Source: JAYQUR01 sp038133505 (GTDB lineage: Bacteria > Pseudomonadota > Alphaproteobacteria > MPNO01 > UBA830). Taken from it: 7,425 bases of DNA. Shown piece after piece: positions 4,938-7,425 of this stretch (position 1 is the stretch's first letter; every line of letters begins with the position of its first letter). The stretch is from contig JAYPTI010000154.1 of assembly GCA_038133505.1 (NCBI GenBank), positions 1-7,425 of the forward strand, written 5' to 3'. The notes under the pieces were generated by a model. That model ran no database searches. It had not been told where the DNA came from and worked only from the letters and a program-made list of their open reading frames with translations. A program made the position numbers and the translations under genes.

Positions 4938-6701
4938 ATGGCCGAGAAAAAGCAGACGGGATCGGAGATCATCCTCCGCGCGCTGATCAACGAGGGGGTC
5001 GATACGATATTCGGCTATCCCGGCGGCGCGGTGCTGCCGATCTACGATGCGATCTTTCAGCAGAACGAACTTCGGCACGTGCTCGTTCGCCAGGAAGGCG
5101 GCGCGGTCCACATGGCAGAGGGGTATGCGCGCTCGACCGGCAAGGTCGGCGTCGTCCTCGTCACGTCCGGTCCCGGCGCGACCAACGCGGTCACCGGCCT
5201 GACCGATGCGCTGATGGATTCGATCCCGATCGTCTGCCTGACCGGCCAGGTTCCCACGCACCTGATCGGCAACGACGCCTTTCAGGAGGCCGACACCACC
5301 GGAATCACGCGGCCGTGCACCAAGCACAACTACCTGGTCAAGGATATGAAGGATCTTTCGCGCATCATGCACGAGGCGTTCTACGTCGCGCGCAGCGGCC
5401 GGCCCGGCCCCGTCGTCATCGACCTGCCCAAGGATATCCTGATGGGCGAGGGCGTCTACGAGGCGCCGGTCGAAACGGCGGCGCACAAGACCTATCGGCC
5501 CCGCCTCAAGGCGGTGAAGTCCGAGATCGACCGGGCGGTCGACATGATCGCCTCGGCCAAAAAGCCGCTGTTCTACTGCGGCGGCGGCGTCATCAATTCC
5601 GGACCCAAGGCGTCCAAGCAACTCGAGTGGCTGGTCAAGCTGACCGGCGCGCCGATCACGCTGACCCTGATGGGCCTCGGCGCGTATCCGGGGACCGACG
5701 GCCAGTTTCTCGGCATGCTCGGCATGCACGGCACGTACGAGGCCAATCTCGCGATGCACGACGCCGACCTGATCGTCGCCGTCGGTGCGCGCTTCGACGA
5801 CCGCGTGACCGGCCGTCTCTCGGCTTTCGCGCCCAATTCGAAGAAGATCCACATCGATATCGACCCGTCGTCGATCAACAAGAACGTCGCGGTCGACCTG
5901 CCGATCGTGGGCGACGTCGGCAATGTGCTCGACCAGCTCCTGCGCGCGTGGAAGACGAAGAAGCTCAAGACCGACGCGAAGGCAATCAAGGCCTGGTGGA
6001 AGCAGATCGACGAATGGCGGGCGCGGGATTGCCTGAAGTACAACCAGACCGGTTCGATCATCAAACCGCAATATGCGATCGAGCGGCTCTACGAGATGAC
6101 CAAGGACCGCGACTGCTACATCACGACCGAGGTCGGTCAGCACCAGATGTGGGCCGCGCAGTTCTACAAGTTCGACGAGCCGAACCGCTGGATGACGTCC
6201 GGCGGCCTCGGCACGATGGGTTACGGCCTGCCGTCGGCGATCGGCGTGCAGATCGCGCATCCCGACTCGCTCGTCGTCGATATTTCGGGCGAGGCGTCGT
6301 TCCTGATGAACATGCAGGAGATGTCGACCGCGGTGCAGTACCGCGCGCCGGTGAAGGTCTTCATCACCAACAACCAGTACATGGGCATGGTGCGCCAATG
6401 GCAGGAACTGCTGCACGGCGGACGCTACTCCGAGAGCTATACCGACGCGCTTCCCGACATGGTCAAGCTGGCAGAGGCCTGCCAGTGGGTCGGTCTGCGG
6501 GCGACGAAGCCGGACGAAGTCGACGACGTCATCGCCGAGATGATCGCGGTCGACCGGCCGGTGATCGCCGACATCTGGGTCGACCAGACGGAAAACTGTT
6601 TCCCGATGATCCCGTCGGGCGCCGCGCATAACGAAATGCTGCTCGGCCCCGAGGACGAGGCGGCGAGGCCGATTTCGGAAGAGGGCATGGTGCTGGTCTG
6701 A
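4938..6701 (+). CDS. ilvB: Acetolactate (acetohydroxyacid) synthase large catalytic subunit
   Basis: This thiamine-diphosphate enzyme makes 2-acetolactate or 2-aceto-2-hydroxybutyrate from pyruvate, the first common step of Val/Leu/Ile synthesis, together with the small subunit encoded next. At 587 residues it has family length. Visible blocks are the pyrimidine-binding domain with FGYPGGAVLPIYDA (25-38) and catalytic Glu53 in VRQEGGAVHMAEGYARSTG, the loop SGPGATNAVTGLTDA (77-91), the central domain with ARFDDRVTGRL (284-294), QHQMWAAQFY (401-410), the cofactor segment SGEASFLMNMQE (450-461) with NNQYMGMVRQW (478-488), and the tail NCFPMIPSGAAHNEMLLG. Two positions differ from the motifs I expect: RQEGGA instead of RHEQGA, and GEAS instead of GDAS/GDGS. 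The ATG follows an in-frame stop at 4917-4919 and has GGGA at 4926-4929. It could equally be called ilvI. Confidence 0.96.
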   Translation: MAEKKQTGSEIILRALINEGVDTIFGYPGGAVLPIYDAIFQQNELRHVLVRQEGGAVHMAEGYARSTGKVGVVLVTSGPGATNAVTGLTDALMDSIPIVCLTGQVPTHLIGNDAFQEADTTGITRPCTKHNYLVKDMKDLSRIMHEAFYVARSGRPGPVVIDLPKDILMGEGVYEAPVETAAHKTYRPRLKAVKSEIDRAVDMIASAKKPLFYCGGGVINSGPKASKQLEWLVKLTGAPITLTLMGLGAYPGTDGQFLGMLGMHGTYEANLAMHDADLIVAVGARFDDRVTGRLSAFAPNSKKIHIDIDPSSINKNVAVDLPIVGDVGNVLDQLLRAWKTKKLKTDAKAIKAWWKQIDEWRARDCLKYNQTGSIIKPQYAIERLYEMTKDRDCYITTEVGQHQMWAAQFYKFDEPNRWMTSGGLGTMGYGLPSAIGVQIAHPDSLVVDISGEASFLMNMQEMSTAVQYRAPVKVFITNNQYMGMVRQWQELLHGGRYSESYTDALPDMVKLAEACQWVGLRATKPDEVDDVIAEMIAVDRPVIADIWVDQTENCFPMIPSGAAHNEMLLGPEDEAARPISEEGMVLV

Positions 6702-6703
6702 GA

Positions 6704-6721
6704 CGCCGCCGCACCGCGGCG
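6704..6721 (+). other. Intercistronic hairpin between ilvB and ilvN
   Basis: CGCCGC (6704-6709) and GCGGCG (6716-6721) form a perfect 6-bp GC stem with a 6-nt loop, 2 nt after the ilvB stop. No T-tract follows, so it is probably not a terminator. It may protect the upstream message or mark a processing site. Chance is possible in such GC-rich DNA. Confidence 0.4.
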
Positions 6722-6753
6722 ATCGACGGAACCTAGAGACGGAAATCAAGGAC

Positions 6754-6757
6754 GGAG
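6754..6757 (+). promoter_or_regulatory. Shine-Dalgarno of ilvN (supports the TTG start)
   Basis: GGAG is placed 8 nt before the TTG at 6766. No ATG or GTG lies in frame nearby, so this site decides the start. Confidence 0.75.
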
Positions 6758-6765
6758 CGCAGAAG

Positions 6766-7278
6766 TTGGCGGTCGAAAATACGATTGAACGGCATACGAT
6801 TGCCGTACTGGTGGACAACGAGGCGGGCGTTCTGGCCCGCGTCATCGGCCTTTTTTCGGGGCGGGGCTACAATATCGAGAGCCTGACGGTGGCGGAAACG
6901 GACTCCGACGCCGGTCTCAGCCGCATCACGGTCGTGACCACCGGAACGCCGATGATCATCGAGCAGATCAAGGCGCAGCTGTTCCGCCTGGTTCCCGTCC
7001 ACAAGGTCGTCGACCTGACGATCGAGGGCGCGAGCGTCGAGCGCGAGCTTGCGCTGGTGAAGGTCGTCGGCAAGGGCGACAAGCGGGTCGAGGCGCTTCG
7101 CATCGCCGACATTTTCCGGGCGCGGGCGATCGACAGCACCAACAGTTCGTTCGTCTTTGAGATTTCCGGTTCGACGCAGAAGCTCGACGCGTTCGTCGAT
7201 CTGATGGAGCCGCTCGGGCTGGTCGAAGTGTCGCGGACGGGCGTCGTTGCTATTGCGCGCGGGTCCGCACCGCTCTAG
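6766..7278 (+). CDS. ilvN: Acetolactate synthase small regulatory subunit
   Basis: This is the regulatory subunit of acetohydroxyacid synthase. It stimulates the catalytic subunit and usually confers feedback inhibition by valine. The 170 residues match the long (IlvH-type) small subunits. An N-terminal ACT domain spans about 9-82 (HTIAVLVDNEAGVLARVIGLF, then RGYNIESLTVAETD), and a C-terminal ACT-like domain spans about 92-167 (ERELALVKV, DIFRARAIDSTNSSFVFEISG, TGVVAIARG). The start is TTG at 6766, with GGAG at 6754-6757 8 nt upstream and no ATG/GTG in frame nearby; MAVENTIERHTIAVLVDNE aligns well with family N-termini. The gene lies 64 bp after ilvB and 56 bp before ilvC, consistent with one operon and balanced subunit production. 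ilvH is an equally valid symbol. Confidence 0.95.
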   Translation: MAVENTIERHTIAVLVDNEAGVLARVIGLFSGRGYNIESLTVAETDSDAGLSRITVVTTGTPMIIEQIKAQLFRLVPVHKVVDLTIEGASVERELALVKVVGKGDKRVEALRIADIFRARAIDSTNSSFVFEISGSTQKLDAFVDLMEPLGLVEVSRTGVVAIARGSAPL

Positions 7279-7312
7279 AAAGCGCGCCGGACAGATGCGG
7301 AAGACGCGAAAA

Positions 7313-7332
7313 TTCTACGGGGAAAGGTAGAA
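7313..7332 (+). promoter_or_regulatory. Hairpin presenting the ilvC Shine-Dalgarno in its loop
   Basis: TTCTAC (7313-7318) and GTAGAA (7327-7332) are exact inverted repeats around the 8-nt loop GGGGAAAG. The purine-rich ribosome-binding sequence GGGGAAAGG therefore falls in the loop and first stem base, about 7 nt before the ilvC ATG at 7335. The stem is weak (two GC pairs), so it could open easily; a regulatory role is inference. Confidence 0.4.
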
Positions 7333-7334
7333 CG

Positions 7335-7425
7335 ATGAGAGTTTATTACGACCGGGACGCCGACGTTAATCTGATCAAGGACAAGAAGGTCGCGATCGTC
7401 GGTTACGGCAGCCAGGGCCACGCCC
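7335..7425 (+). CDS. ilvC: Ketol-acid reductoisomerase (3' partial, N-terminus only)
   Basis: IlvC catalyses the NADPH- and Mg-dependent isomerisation and reduction of acetolactate, the next step after IlvBN. Only 30 codons are present before the window ends. They read MRVYYDRDADVNLIKDKKVA and then IVGYGSQGHA, the typical class I start with the Rossmann GYGSQGHA loop at residues 23-30. The ATG has the purine-rich GGGGAAAGG (7319-7327) upstream. It directly follows ilvN, giving the compact ilvBNC order. Integrity beyond residue 30 cannot be judged. Confidence 0.93.
   Translation, partial: MRVYYDRDADVNLIKDKKVAIVGYGSQGHA

Noticed and set aside
4757..6631. 624-codon + strand frame overlapping ilvB in another frame
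   Set aside because: It is a low-complexity Arg/Gly/Asp-rich translation typical of a GC-rich shadow frame, and it fully overlaps ilvB.
4716..6845. Long open frame of 709 codons on the - strand opposite ilvB
   Set aside because: It mirrors ilvB codons in GC-rich DNA, is dominated by Arg/Asp/Val/His, shows no domain I recognise, and runs across the promoter, leader and ilvN start. ilvB is an unmistakable conserved gene on the + strand.

Overview
The window reads as a piece of a GC-rich alphaproteobacterial chromosome, most like a Hyphomicrobiales-type organism. This rests on protein style (an IlvB carrying ITRPCTKHNYLV and ENCFPMIPSG, and a glycine-rich HflK N-terminus), gene order and base composition. 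No genus can be named from the sequence alone. All genes lie on the + strand and are tightly packed. No mobile element, CRISPR array, tRNA or rRNA was seen.

Region 1 (1-4744) is a membrane-protein and envelope quality-control cluster: hflK (5' end cut off), hflC, a small DUF2065 membrane protein, a periplasmic HtrA/DegP-type protease, and the tRNA-modification gene miaA. Joins are TAATG (hflK/hflC), a 15-bp gap (hflC/DUF2065) and a 4-bp TTGA overlap (degP/miaA). The only real gap, 165 bp before degP, is somewhat AT-richer but has no promoter I would defend.

Region 2 (about 4670-4937) is the most information-dense non-coding stretch. The GC-rich sequence turns AT-rich inside the last codons of miaA, with an imperfect 18-nt direct repeat there. 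A good sigma-70-type promoter follows, with its -35 box inside miaA, a 17-bp spacer holding a perfect 6+2+6 dyad, and a -10 box just after the miaA stop. The predicted transcript folds into three back-to-back hairpins, the last being an intrinsic terminator, all about 100 nt before ilvB. This looks like either an attenuated ilv leader or a small stand-alone RNA. No Ile/Val/Leu-rich leader peptide is visible.

Region 3 (4938-7425) is the branched-chain amino acid operon ilvB-ilvN-ilvC (ilvC cut off by the window end). It encodes acetohydroxyacid synthase catalytic and regulatory subunits and then ketol-acid reductoisomerase, the first two steps of valine/isoleucine synthesis. The intercistronic gaps are 64 and 56 bp, each with a small hairpin; the one before ilvC holds the Shine-Dalgarno in its loop.

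Most of the window is ordinary conserved housekeeping sequence. The part deserving attention is the miaA-ilvB junction. Smaller points are two substitutions in IlvB cofactor motifs and the frequent use of TTG/GTG start codons.
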